DNA of 64,000 bases from Manduca sexta (taxonomy: Eukaryota; Arthropoda; Insecta; Lepidoptera; Sphingidae), in the NCBI RefSeq assembly GCF_014839805.1, contig NC_051126.1, positions 9,184,609 to 9,248,608 on the forward strand, written 5' to 3'. The notes under the pieces were generated by a model, which saw only the letters and a list, made by a program, of their open reading frames with translations, did not search any database and had not been told where the DNA came from. The position numbers were made by a program, and so were the translations under genes. Shown here one piece after another: positions 1 through 12,700 of the stretch; the first letter of the stretch is position 1, and every line of letters begins with the position of its first letter.

Positions 1-275
1 ATAAAAGCTATTATAAACATTGTTAGAGTCACATTGCTTTCACCGTTCAAATGTCTGACAAAAATCTAAATAAAACCTTATGAATTAATATGTGTTAAGA
101 GCAGTCTTGTAAATTACTTTTACTTTCTGAATTATTTTTCCTTAAAACCTTAATATAAAAGCAGTACAAAATATATGAAGCATTATTATGACATGCAAAA
201 TTAAACACTACAAAAAAACATTAAAAATATATATGAGTTTTAAAACATAAAATATAATATTATTTTATGATTAAC

Positions 276-3200
276 TTATAATATAAATCTTTGGAATATT
301 TGGTCGAGCAGTGGGAATCGCTCGCAGCGCGGGAAATGAGTTTCCACGCACTCCATCATGAACAGAACAACGTAAAGAAAGACAAATGCGACACACACGA
401 ACGCAATGGCCATAAATAAAGTGTTTAATACGCACACTGTCTTACAGTCGCCGGACGCTGCGTCGCTCCTTGAGGACGTCTGTGGATAAAAAAGCATCTC
501 TGTTATTATTTTAACACTCTTTATTTTTTGTTCTGCAAGAACGTCTAATGGGCACCTTCCTTGAACAGGTGAGAATGGTCATGTCGGACTCACCGACCTT
601 CCGACCTAGATGTCACATAAATGATCTCTGGTCGAGTCCCTAACCAATTTTATACCGGTATACCGACTAAAACCAGTGGTGGAATGTTTCTGCGCCTGTG
701 GGATAATTCGAGAAGTTGTGAATGCATCCGAATTCGTCGACACGACTCCGCACAGTACCACGGCTTATCTCTTTATACAGAGTGTAATTTTCAAGTGGGC
801 GTGAATGGCGAATACCGAGTATGATAAATACCTTAAAATGCTAGTAAGAAGTCTCGGATCCGCTTAAAATTAAAACTAAAATTTCATCCACGCCTACTAC
901 AAAAATTCACCATGTATATATACGTTCTTCTTGTTTTTTTTTTTTTTCATTAATCTATAATATAATCTTTATGAATCACACTGTGAGTTTACATCAGGCG
1001 TTTAATACTACTCGCTTAAGACTCGCCTTATCTTTATCGGCATGGTACTCATAACGCGAAATCGGGACGGATATCAGCAAGTAATAGACAAACGACGTCG
1101 TCCGTATTAGAGCAAGTCATAGCACGCACCTGGTGTATCAGTCGCTTGTAGGTGGAGTAGGGCAGCAGCGCCACGCCGTCGCGGGCCTGCAGCGCGCGCA
1201 GCACGCCCGCCGCCTGCTCGCGCCGCGACAGCGCCACCAGCGCGCTCGTGTCCTCCACGAACTGCACCGTCACCGGGCCTGCGCACACACAAACGCACGT
1301 CTATAACATACGTCACAAGATAAGGGGTGTGAACGTACGACGAACGCGTCACGTGAGGACGTCTCGCGAGCAATTACTCCAACTGTTTGCATACATCTTT
1401 ACTTATTGGCTCGCCGAAAGCGCATGCGTCGGGCGTATGCAAACACACACAAACAGATTTATGCACTCAGGACATGGCATAGACAGAATATTATATGTCC
1501 ATTGCATAAAATTGCTTTAGTTAGTAGCTGCGATGGTATCTATACTATTATATAAAGCTGAAGAGTTTGTTTGTTTGTTTGTTTGTTTGTTTGAACGCGC
1601 TAATCTCAGGAACTACTGGTCCAAACTGAAAAATTCTTTTTGCGTTGGATAGCCCTATGTTCGTGGAGTGCTATAGGCTATATATCATCACGCTATACCC
1701 AATAGGAGCGGAGCAGTAATGCCTACTCTCAGGAACTATGGGTCCGAACTGAAAAATTCTTTTTGCGTTGGATAGCCCTTTGTTCGTGGAGTGCTATAGG
1801 CTATATATCATCACGCTATACCCAATAGGAGCGAAGCAGTAATGGCTAATCTCAGGAACTATCGGTCCGAACTGAAAAATTCTTTTTGCGTTGGATAGCC
1901 CTTTGTTCGTGGAGTGCTATAGGCTATATATCATCACGCTATACCCAATAGGAGCGGAGCAGTAATGGCTAATCTCAGGAACTACCGGTCCAAACTGAAA
2001 AATTCTTTTTGCGTTGGATAGCCTTTTGTTCGTGAAGTGCTATAAGCTATATATCATCACGCTATACCCAATAGGAGCGAAGCAGTAATGGCTAATCTCA
2101 GGAACTACCGGTTCGAACTAAAAAAATCATTTTGTATTGGATAGCCCTTTGTTCGTGAAGTGCTATAGGCTATATATCATCACGCTATGACCAATAGGAG
2201 CAGAGCAGTAACGGCTAATCTCAGAAACTAGGAGTTTGAACTGAATAATTCTTTTTGTGTTGGATAGCCCTTTGTTCCTGGAATGCTATAGGCTATATTT
2301 ATCATCACGCTATGCCCAATAGGAGCGGAGCAGTAATCGCCTAATCTCAGGAACTACCGGTTCGAACTGAAAAAATATTTTTGTGTTGGATAGCCCTTTG
2401 TTCCTGGAGTGCTATAGGTTATATATCGTCACGCTATGACCAATAGGAGCGGAGCAGTAATGAAACATGATGCAAAAACGGGGACAATTTATTAGTTTTG
2501 AGAGCTTCTGTTGCGTGCGCTGCGTAAACGGTTAAAGTTATGCAACAATAATGTATGACGGGATTGTTCCTCTTAAAAAGTTCTACAAAAATATCATAAA
2601 ACAAAAGTCCCCCGCTGCATCGGTCTGCCCGAACGTGTTAAACTTAAAAACTACCCAACGTATTAGGATAAAATTTGGTATGGAGACAGTTTGAGACCCT
2701 GGGAAGAACATAGGCTCCCGGGAAAATATATAGCGTGACTTTTATAACGGAAAACTTTAGCCCGAAAAACTTTATAACGCGGGCGGAGCTGCGGGCAAAA
2801 GCTAGTTTTATATACCTATGTCTAATCATTAATTCTAAACTCACCAAATGGGCTAAAAAGTTGGTTGATATCATTCCTCTGCCATTCTTTAGGAAATGTT
2901 AAATGAAACACGTGGTCTCTCGACGGCGTCGCTGCAAAAACACAAGAGTATGGTACTTAATACCTTCTACAAGACTGCGATTATTTCTAATGCCATTTGC
3001 AGGGATTGAATCCCTCGCGGTTAAAGTTAGCCAGATGACCAATGATAAAATCTAATGTGAATCATTTCTACAACATACTTAAAAAACCTATTTATTCGGT
3101 CCACCTCACAATGGGGGCTGTAAAGCTTTCTGGTATATGAAAGTGTACTGACGATCAGCGCCCGCGAGATTCATATAAGGCGAGTCCTGGTGCGCCGTCT

Positions 3201-6200
3201 TGCACAGGAACAGCTTGCTGAGGAACGGCTTGAGCACGGCGGAGGTGGCGCTGGGGCGGGCGTGCTCCTCGCCGCGCATGCGCGACAGGTGTCCGTGCAT
3301 CGCCAGGAAGCACAGCCCCGTCACGTACGCGTCGAACCCCGCCTCGTGGTGCTTGTCATCGGCGCGCCGGTACCCGCGACCCTCCAGCGATCCTTCAATA
3401 TAAATAAGTTTGATTCAATTATTAAGTATAGTGTTACCGGGAAAAATTAACCTAGCCATGTTATGGTAAAATAGTAATTAATTTCTTTTACTGACAACAT
3501 AAACTTTAAAATGAAAGGTGAAAGGGACACCCCAAAACCCAGTTTTTTTTTATATTTTCCTTCAGGTTATACCTATAAGTTTTATAAAAGGGTGCGTATA
3601 TATCTAAAAATGGTTGTCATTGCAGTACATTTGCTAGATATGTACACACCGCAACACATTTTGTCGAAAACTTTATCCACCAATGACAAGAAATAGCAAA
3701 GACCGTGTGAATATCTATACTATTATATAAAGCTGAAGAGTTTGTTAGTTTGTTTGTTTGAACGCGCTAATCTCAGGAACTACCAGGTCAAACTGAAAAA
3801 ATATTTTTGTATTGGATAGCCCTTTGTTCCTGGAGTGCTATAGGTTATATATCATCACGCTATACCCAATAGGAGCGGAGCAGTAATGAAACATTTTGCA
3901 AAGACGGGGAAAATTTATTAGTTTTGAGAGCTTCCGTGTCGTGCGCTGCGTAAATGGTTAAAGATATACAACAATGATGAATGACGGGATTGTTCCTCTT
4001 AAAAAGTTCTACAAAAATATATTATAAAACAAAGTTGCATCTGTCTGCCTGAACGTGTTAAACTCAAAAACTACCTAACGTTTTAAATGAAATTTGGTAT
4101 GGAGACAGTTTGAGACCCTGGGAAGATCATAAGCTCCCGGGAAAATATATAGCGTGACTTTTATAAAGGAAAACTTTAGCCCGAAAAACTTTATAACGCG
4201 GGCGCAGCCACGGGCAAAATATTATATAAAAACTAACCACTATAGTGAAAAGGTGCATTAGGAAATAATTGTCACAACAATAAACAGCCTCAGTCTATAC
4301 AGTTAGACACTGTTCCCTATGACTTCTATCTAACCGACTTTGTGACAAAAACGAGATATATTCCCGCATGAAAAAGGTAAAACTTACCGACTGTAGGTAT
4401 CGAAAACGGTTTGCTAGATAAAGTGGAGAATAAATGCTGCAATACACTCGAATTTACTCTGTCCTTAAACGGCGGCAAACTAGACATATACTTGGTGTCT
4501 AATAACCTGAAACAATATACATGAGACGTGAATATGTATAAACGGTAAACCACACAAAATAATAATTGATAATAAATATGGAATATATACGCTTGACTCA
4601 TCAAGATGTAATTTTGTTTGTTGTATGAATAAAAACAAAAGCTCTCAATTATGAACGTCTGTAGTAATTATATTAATATTCTCTCAACATGTTCTTTCAA
4701 GGGGAAATGGACTAAATAAACCGGTTAATATGATTAGTTATAATTCAATAACCATATTCATATGATCCCTTTTTTTATATGTCGACTGTAAAGCACACAC
4801 CTTTTGTTTTTAAACGCGGATCAGCTGCGCGGCGGCACAGAAAAGAAAATCTTTACAAGGGTGCGGTGGCATGTTAAAAATAAGAACTAAGTACAAACAG
4901 CACGTCGGCACACCACTCCTGGTGTGTTTCATGTTGCTAACACAAACACATTTGTTACGTTAGTCAAATGCTCGTATCACTCATTTTTACTTTGACTGTG
5001 GCGACGCTGACGTTAGAGTTCACTAAACGAGAGCGAAAAACATATCTGACGTGTCACGAACAGCACTTATGTCAATTATACATTCAATGCCTTGAAGTCA
5101 TCCTTCAACGATTATTTAGGCAAGGAAATAAAAAAGTCAATATATAAAAAAAAAACAATTACACTGGGAACATGCAATTACTGAATTCCTTGAAAGAGTT
5201 GTAGTCCAGCGGCAGTGGCTGGAAGAAATGATTGAGTGTGTGCAGGATATCCAGCAACATGTTGTGACCTACCACTAGCTTCCCCTGTAATAATAAATAT
5301 TTTTTTTAATCCTGGCCCAATAAAACCCTTAATCGTATTTCATTCAAATTTACACAAAAAAACTGTAAATCCTATGCTTCAGATTCAATTATTGCACATA
5401 AGTACAAGTACTTGGTTACTGTGAAATGGTTATTTCATTGTGGGTAATATTTCATATTGAAATCATGCCCTGTACCGTTACTAACTTTGCAATTTACTAC
5501 GATAAAATGGTAGCAAATATAATAAATATTATTAGAGAAAAAATACCGATTGACTGATCATCCGTGCCACTTTAGAAAATCCGACAGCTTCTTCCAATTC
5601 TTCCCACTCGCGTTCATTCTTCTGCGCGTTATAATTCTTAGTGTCGTCCTCTGACTTTATCCTTATAACTTTTAATACCCTATAAGCAAATAACATTTAT
5701 TTATAGGTAGCGTTAAATTTTATAGTCTCAATGCATAAATAACTAAATGTCTAAGTATAATTTTTAAAACTATCTGAGTCTTATATTCTGATCCTAGTAA
5801 TTGTCTAAAAGTTTTGAAACTTTAAATAGACCCTCGTTTAAAGAGCAAATTCTTTTTGTATAATACATAAAAATAACAAAAATAAAAAAATATTGACAAA
5901 GCTGGCAACAAACCAACATTTGTTCTATGTTGTTTGTTGTATTTATACAAGGTCATTTTAACATTGCATTAATAAATTTAACCACATACTCGTCAACCAA
6001 TGTTAGCAGAAGTGAAGACCTCTGCTAACATTTTGCCAATAATCATCCATGAATAATAATTTTTACCAAAAATCCTAGTTTTACTTTTCTTATTTTGTGA
6101 TAATTTTTTAGTTTTAGTACACATAAAGTGTGTCCGTGACTATATCTCTGACTGAAAGTGTAATGTTGCTGCTGCGGCGAATTCTCTTAGAGTACTAGTA

Positions 6201-8158
6201 ATGGCATTGGGCTTGCAAAATTAGAATGACTTTTTTATATTTATTTTGTTCGAAACTTATAACTATACTTTTTTATTTTGCATCTACAGTTTGAGCAACT
6301 TATGGTAAAATTTTATTTTCAAAAAGTTAAGTATGTGGTTGCATTAAGTAATGCAATTTCAAAATGACCTTGGACATAAGAATAATATACAGTGCTTTAG
6401 TGTTCTGTGTTAATGTTATGAACATCATGAAATAAAGTAAAACTAGTAAGCAAATTGTACACTATCACTATCACATCTGTGTACATGTTGCTATTATAAT
6501 ATAAAAGCTTTAAATACCTGGTTTTGTTTTCCAAAATTTTTGATTCAATCAAGACTTCATCTTTGAAGCGTGCCCTTATCTCTTGGAAGAGAAGTAACCT
6601 AACGAAAGAATTGCATTTCTCTATCTCCATCTCGTCAGATTTATTATCATCTATAAATTGCCGAACTTGATTACTAAAATAAAAACATTCATCAGTACTT
6701 TGTTTCACTTTACAGTAATTAAGACTGTAATAGCCTAGTTGGTATGTACTAGCTCAAGAGTTTCTTTGTTAGTTTATTTGTTTGAACGAACTTATCTAAG
6801 GAACTAGTGGTTTAAATTGAAAAAAAAATCAGTTAGATAGCTCATTTATCGAGGATAGCTATAGGCTATATAATACCGCGCTATGACCAAAATGAGCAGA
6901 GCATCAATGAAAAATGATGGGAAAACAGGGAAAATTGTTTGCTACGTAACAGGTTACAGTAACACAACAATCATGTATGACGGAATTGTTCTTAAAAAAA
7001 AATCTAAAACAATATGAAACAAAGTCCATCAATGCATCTTCCTGCCACTTCTAAACACAAAAAAACAAAATTCTATTTATAAATTTGTATTTGTAGATAG
7101 AATTTTAAGTAAATATTATATTGCAAATTTTCAAGAAGTCATGAAAAGATAGATAAATAAATATATTATTCAAAAACTTGTTAATGCTAACATGAATTAT
7201 GAAGTATTTAAATGTGATGACACCAACAATGTATTTGAGAACATAAGGGTATACATATTTAAATATATAAGATCTCCAAATACCCAAGATCTCATCTTGT
7301 TATGGCTAAGAAAGTTGATGGTAGATGGAATAAATAGAAAAATAAAAGAGAATAAAAAAATAACATTGTAAGCCTGTCAACAATGTATGAATCGTATGTA
7401 CTCACCACACATCTTCAACAAATGTTTTGTGTTCATCAGGAATGGTTATAGCATCCTTCTCCTTGGCTTGAGTCTTTTGTTTTTCTAACAAGTTTTCTCT
7501 TAACCGTGTCTCTACTGGCTCTGTCATGTACGATATGCCTGCAATTACAATTATATAAAATCTACCCTGATAGAGCTAGTAATGCAATCATGAATCAAAT
7601 ACATAAATTTTCATATTATGTATACAAATACACAAACAAATCCCCATAATGTTTTAAATTAATGAGCAGTGTTGTGACTTTTTAACATGGATTACATTTT
7701 TATTTGAAGCAAGACTTACCTTCTTTAAATACCTTGTTAAAATCGAACCCTTGTGCTCCAAGGAAATCCAAACTGGAACTCTGGCACAAAAACATTTTCT
7801 CAGTTCCTACCTTTCCTCGTGGGAATAAGTAGAAGTTGTAGGTGTCATTCATATAACACTTCCTATTGTGATCCCAGTAGAAGGCACACAACCCGTACTG
7901 TATCAATAAAAAGTCCTTAGCACCTTTTAACAAACAATAGTAGTACTCTTCTGGAGTGTCGAAAGCAGACACGTCCCGTCCGTTTATTAGTCCAGTAAAT
8001 TCAGTATCTATCACTAAAAAGTCCGCTTTGTCAATCGAAGCACTAATTAATGGCAACGCCTCTTTAAAATCTGAAAAAAAACATTTCAGTAAGCTTATAG
8101 CCTTACTACTCACATCGGTTTCTAACTACTATCACTCACTTTTCCTCACAACCTCCAT
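276..8158 (-). CDS. PNLDC1: PNLDC1/Trimmer, PARN-like 3' exonuclease of pre-piRNAs (11 exons, 570 aa)
   Basis: Exons, in transcript order: 8158-8140, 8070-7720, 7538-7406, 6673-6518, 5679-5547, 5284-5163, 4506-4388, 3392-3153, 2931-2845, 1278-1130, 479-276; phases close to 571 codons. The start [15 protein letters not shown] matches the PARN family N-terminus. DEDD nuclease residues are visible: D and E in [11 protein letters not shown] (exon 2), D in [11 protein letters not shown] (exon 6), H and D in [11 protein letters not shown] (exon 8). The exon 8/9 join uses a GTCAGT donor and gives a gap-free match to the PARN stretch ending in RDHV. The last exon encodes a hydrophobic helix (about [19 protein letters not shown]) near the C-terminus. 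Known for the family: silkworm Trimmer is anchored to the mitochondrial surface by such a helix and trims PIWI-bound pre-piRNAs. PARN itself lacks this helix, so PNLDC1 is the better call. The exon 6 donor (AGT|GTAATT) is the least certain border. Confidence 0.93.
1539..2805 (+). mobile_element. Helitron-like non-autonomous element with internal ~123-bp tandem array (copy A)
   Basis: The element begins TCTATACTATTATATAAAGC, followed by a (TTTG)n run. It ends in a GC-rich inverted stretch and GCAAAAGCTAG. It is flanked by A on the left and T on the right, the Helitron insertion pattern. Inside are seven tandem units of roughly 123 bp, each opening with a variant of TAATCTCAGGAACTA. No long coding frame is present, so it is non-autonomous. 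It lies in intron 9 of PNLDC1, inverted relative to the gene. Confidence 0.8.
3714..4220 (+). mobile_element. Helitron-like element, short form with one internal unit (copy B)
   Basis: Same 5' end (TCTATACTATTATATAAAGC) and 3' body as copy A, but with a single TAATCTCAGG unit instead of seven. The terminal CTAG is lost: the sequence reads CGGGCAAAAT and then runs into unrelated DNA. It lies in intron 7 of PNLDC1, so this one gene holds three relatives of the family. Confidence 0.75.
6751..7066 (+). mobile_element. Degenerate Helitron-like copy (copy D)
   Basis: Weak but collinear similarity to copies A and B: a GAGTTTCTTTGTTAGTTT start, a diverged unit around TTATCTAAGGAACTAG, then GACGGAATTGTTC near the end. 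Both termini are eroded. It lies in intron 3 of PNLDC1. Confidence 0.55.
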
Positions 8159-9799
8159 TTCAAATGTGAAATGTAACTTGTAAGACGTTAATAAAATAAA
8201 TTTAATTGATATTTCTTATTATTATTATAAAAAAATTGTGCAGGACAAGTACAATACAAACACACTAATTTTAAATAACATTTGACAAAATATGAAAATG
8301 GCATTTATGATTTGAGTCTCATTGTTTGAGTCTGACAAGAATCGGGGACCGGGTTTTCCTGTTTTTTTTTAAATTTATAACCATAGACACATGTCTTTCA
8401 GCCGAAAATATAATAAAACATACCCATTCGAGTGCAACAAACAAACAATCTTAGGGTAAAATTAATTATTGTGTCTATAGACGAAATACAATATTTAGTA
8501 TAACATGGACATATAACAATAGTAAACAAAAGGAATATATAAGTATAAATTTTCTTGACAGTTTTACAAAGATGTTTACGTTTTATGAAGCTACTTGTAC
8601 GTGTGTGTGTGTGCGTGTGCGTTAAAAAAAAGCATCAACAGAATACGTTCAGACTTTTTTTCGTAACCAAAAATTAAATCTAATCTAATATTTTAATATA
8701 AAGCTAGCGAGGTTTTCTAGGTTTATGATATACAGTATGTTCCATTCTAAAATTTTATTGAAAGTTTGTTACCTAAGTATATTTTTCATACCCAATCTCA
8801 AACATTGTGTCGCGTCGCCCCAAATTTTCATAAATTCTTACCCTATCTCAAAAGAGAGGTATGAGCGGCCGTAACAACAAATACGTCAATGCGGCCCGCC
8901 TCGATAAATAATGTGTACAGCATTAAAAATGCGAGTGAACCGCCCCGCCACACATCGGACTCCGGAGCATAACTAAAAATAAAATAACCTTAGAATTTTA
9001 ATAATGTTTTATTTTCGCCTAAAATATACATAGGTATTGTGTAATATTATAACAATTTTATTATATTATGTAACATAAACTGTAAATTAACAAAGCATTT
9101 GCTTGACTGAGTAGAAACCAAATAAACACATATCCTTATTACTCTTTTTGCTTCAATAACTCAAAACACAACGCATATAAATGAGAATACTATAGATGAA
9201 GAGCAAGACGAATAATTATTTTTAGACTATGTGTTGCTCGTGATTTCACCCGCGTTTAAAGCCTTTTCCACTTAGTCTAATAAATGGTTTTACTTTCTTT
9301 CTTACAAGTCCGATGCATACCGCCATCGGTACAACGCCAGTGCAATGTATTAAAATTCAGGATACTATGCCTGTGTCAAATTTCCTACAAATCTGTTTAG
9401 CCGTTTCTGAGTTTATTTCTAAGACATTAACACAAACAATCGCATTATAATATTAGATAAAATAAAGTATAAGAGGACGATTGATGTGGTGGCTTCCCCC
9501 ACAACAAATCTGATTTTCATATTGTATGAGCAGATAGAGGTGATCGTCCACTACATTGTTATGCCAGTTAGGTATGAAAGGCACCAACATAATCCCATTA
9601 CTTTCATAACTTAACTTAGCTCTAGTGGAAAAGTACTAAAGACTCTAAACGCAACTCTTCTGAGTACTTGTTAGGTTAGAACATAAAATAATCTGCTGGA
9701 AATTGCCTCTCTTGTGCAGCCATGGCTTTGACTTGTCGCAAAGGTGAGACACGCACACAAATATAGGTAACAAAGTACAATAAAAATTATTAATATGAA
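8159..9799. other. PNLDC1 5' flank and DNAAF5 3' flank
   Basis: This is the gap between two minus-strand genes: the right part must hold the DNAAF5 3' UTR, the left part the PNLDC1 promoter and 5' UTR. It contains a short GT/GC microsatellite near 8598-8621 and an interspersed-repeat remnant at 9240-9462. I see no supportable coding exon, RNA gene or clear core promoter. Confidence 0.6.
9240..9462. repeat. Interspersed repeat remnant
   Basis: The stretch has the texture of widespread lepidopteran repeat tails: CACCCGCG near the start, TCAAATTTCCTACAAATC in the middle, and an end in TTATAATATTAG. I recognise the style rather than a named family. It has no terminal repeats or coding frame. Confidence 0.45.
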
Positions 9800-12700
9800 T
9801 TAAATTATTTTTTCTAGGTGAGCAGACAATCTCTCATAAGCCGACTTGTTCCTATAAATGTGTATATTTGCCTTTACTTTCTTCATTAGTAGCTTTGGGT
9901 CGATGTCACTAAGCTTCATTAAAGCATCTGAAAAATAAAATCATAAAGTTTAGAATTCTATGTATTTAGGATGATGTTGAACTGAACTTTCACTTCTAAA
10001 TATTAGGCATAAGGGAGATTTTAAACTAATGCTATAGAATTCATATAATAATACGTGAGGAAAATTCTTTGTGCCCTTTTTTAAGCACATTGCGCGCAGA
10101 GTAGAGTGAGATTTGGCATTATTAAAGTTTATAATATACAGAAGTATGGCATAATAATAAAATTTATGTATAATATGTGTTACACATATATTAAAAATTA
10201 AGAGAAAATATTGCCTTCAACATGGGCTTCCCATAGTCGCCAAAATAATGTAAATAACAAGGACTTGTGGGTTTTAGTAGTGAGTTTAAATGGGAGCAGC
10301 CTGTGACAGGCTGTACAAAAGCTATGCAAAAATATAAAATAACATGTGTAGGATGACTTGTAATGGTAATAATATGATTTATATAACTTAACGCAAAAAA
10401 CATATCACAAACAGGCTTTCGCCCCTCGATATAATTATTAACATTAGGACGACAAAGGAGGCCATCAAGGACTCGAGAGATGCGAAAGTAAATGAGGCCA
10501 GAAATCGGAAGTGGGCATTAGTCACAGGTGTTGCCATTATACAGACTATACATAAATAGGTTCTATAGCATTATATCCAACCAAGCATTTCATTGCGGAA
10601 CGCCTCGTCAGCATCGTCGAGGTGTATGAGCATGGCGCCGTAGAGCGCGTCGACGTGCGCGCCGTACACCACGGTGTCGTAGGGCCGTGGCCGCTGCGCG
10701 AACAGCGCGCACAGCGTCTGCGCCGCGTATGAACGAACCTTGTCGCTGCTGTCGTCCAGCCGTTTCAACACCACTGCAATATGCGCATTAGCATGATTTG
10801 TAGACAGCGTTAAGCGGTTTGATCAAAATTTAGTTTAAGGAATTGGCCCACATTACCGGTTCATACTATGACCGTGTTATGAACGTATCAGGCACTGAAA
10901 GAATACGACGTGTCGTATTCTTGGATAATCCGTGGATTACTATGCCCGCTGCAATGTTTTAGTGACCGTACCATCGCTGCATGTCATGCATGGACCGTAG
11001 TGACACCGACCAAATAATCTCGCTGACAATTGTTAACAATCCGTGCAAGGCACATGGTATGCTGTTGATGGTGATGGTCGGTGAAGAAACCGCCTAATGC
11101 GCATAGTTACAAACTTTTCAATACAAAGGATATTTTTTACCTGACACGTCATTACTATGGTCATAGTATGAAACGGTGTAGTGGGCAGACTCCCTAAGGT
11201 ATAAGCAGAAAAAGCACTACTATGGCCGACACTGACTTAACTATAGTTTATTAGGTATGTTATAAACTTTTAAATAATAATCGTATTGCAGTGATTTTAG
11301 CCACCTAATCTACTGACTTTGTTTTAACCTCTAGGATTTATGTAAGTTTGAATTAAAGTCGCCAAATAAATTTAACAATTAACGGAAAACATCAATAACC
11401 TAAACGATCAAACACATCGTCTATTAACAAATATCTAAACAAAAAAAACACGATAAAATTCCTCAAAGTGACTGACCAAAGTACAACTTATGCAGTATAT
11501 CCGCAGTGAAGCAGCCGCGGCGGCCGGCGAGAGCGGCCAGGCAACAAACAGCCCGCAACGCGTGCTGGCGGCTCAGCACTGAGTTGTCGTCCACCAGCCC
11601 CGCCACCAGCGGCACCATCTGCTCCAGGAACGGCTCCAGCGACTCCTTGCTCGGAAACAGGTTCACTTGCTGTCGAGAGTTAACACTTACAAAAGGGGTG
11701 ATCAGATTTGCTATTTAATCTGCCACTAGTCGCTCGCGTCACCAACCTTGTCCCTATAAAAGTCCCCTACTTTCTTTACTGGAATAAAAATTACCTTGGT
11801 GTTACCCAGGGGTATTCTCCTGGAGTCAGTGAACACAAAAAACATTCTTACAGTGAACAGTGAAGTGAACAGTGAACACAAAAAATATTCGTACTCATAC
11901 ATTTTTTACGTTAAAAACATTATGGTGACCTTATCGTTGTGGTCGCCATCGCCACCCTTGTCCGAGTTGAGCGGCTCTTCCAGCGGGTTCTCTTGCAGCG
12001 CGGAACAGAGGCACGCGATGGCCGCCGTGCGGATCGCCTCCGCGGTGCGGCCCGCCGACCACACTAGATTCGGCATTATCACCTCTGCGAAAACGAAACT
12101 AATTTAAATCTGTGAGATGTTAGTTACCTAATTCTTAGCTGTCTCGTTTGTGTCGTTTTCATTTCGAAATTAAAGTACCAGTGTGCTCATTTCCAGGGGT
12201 AACTGGTCTTCAATAATGATAGTCTAAGTTTAGGCTGCAGTTGGCTTCTAACGTGGAGATTTATTTATATCTAAATATATATTGATTGCTTTCGATACTA
12301 TATCTGATAGTCGGTTTAAACGACACTCTCTTTCTACATGTTTTTTACGAGACTTTGTCATTTAAGCGTTGTAACTGATACATCTTTTTAGTTAATTTCT
12401 ACTGTATTTAAAACGCCGTGATTTCACACAAAATTATAAAGAAAACCTTGAATACAAATAAATCAAATCTACTATGTAGTATTTACCTTCAATAACAATT
12501 TTAAGGAATGCCTCGAGTTTATCATATTCACATTTCCTGAAGTTCTCCTCCCGTTTCAAGAGCACCGTGGATAACGTAGTGAATATTTTTAACTTCACTT
12601 CAGGATCTACTTTAGGAGTTGCCAAACACTCTTTCAACAGAGGAGCTATTAGATGAAGTTGGGCACCCATTGCTGACCCTATAAGAAAAGATGGCATTGA

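Noticed and set aside
3106..3152. Extension of PNLDC1 exon 8 to the in-frame stop or the GTGAGG donor
   Set aside because: Phase disagrees with the next exon's acceptor. The GTCAGT donor gives a gap-free PARN alignment.
8598..8621. GT-rich microsatellite
   Set aside because: Too short and common to matter.
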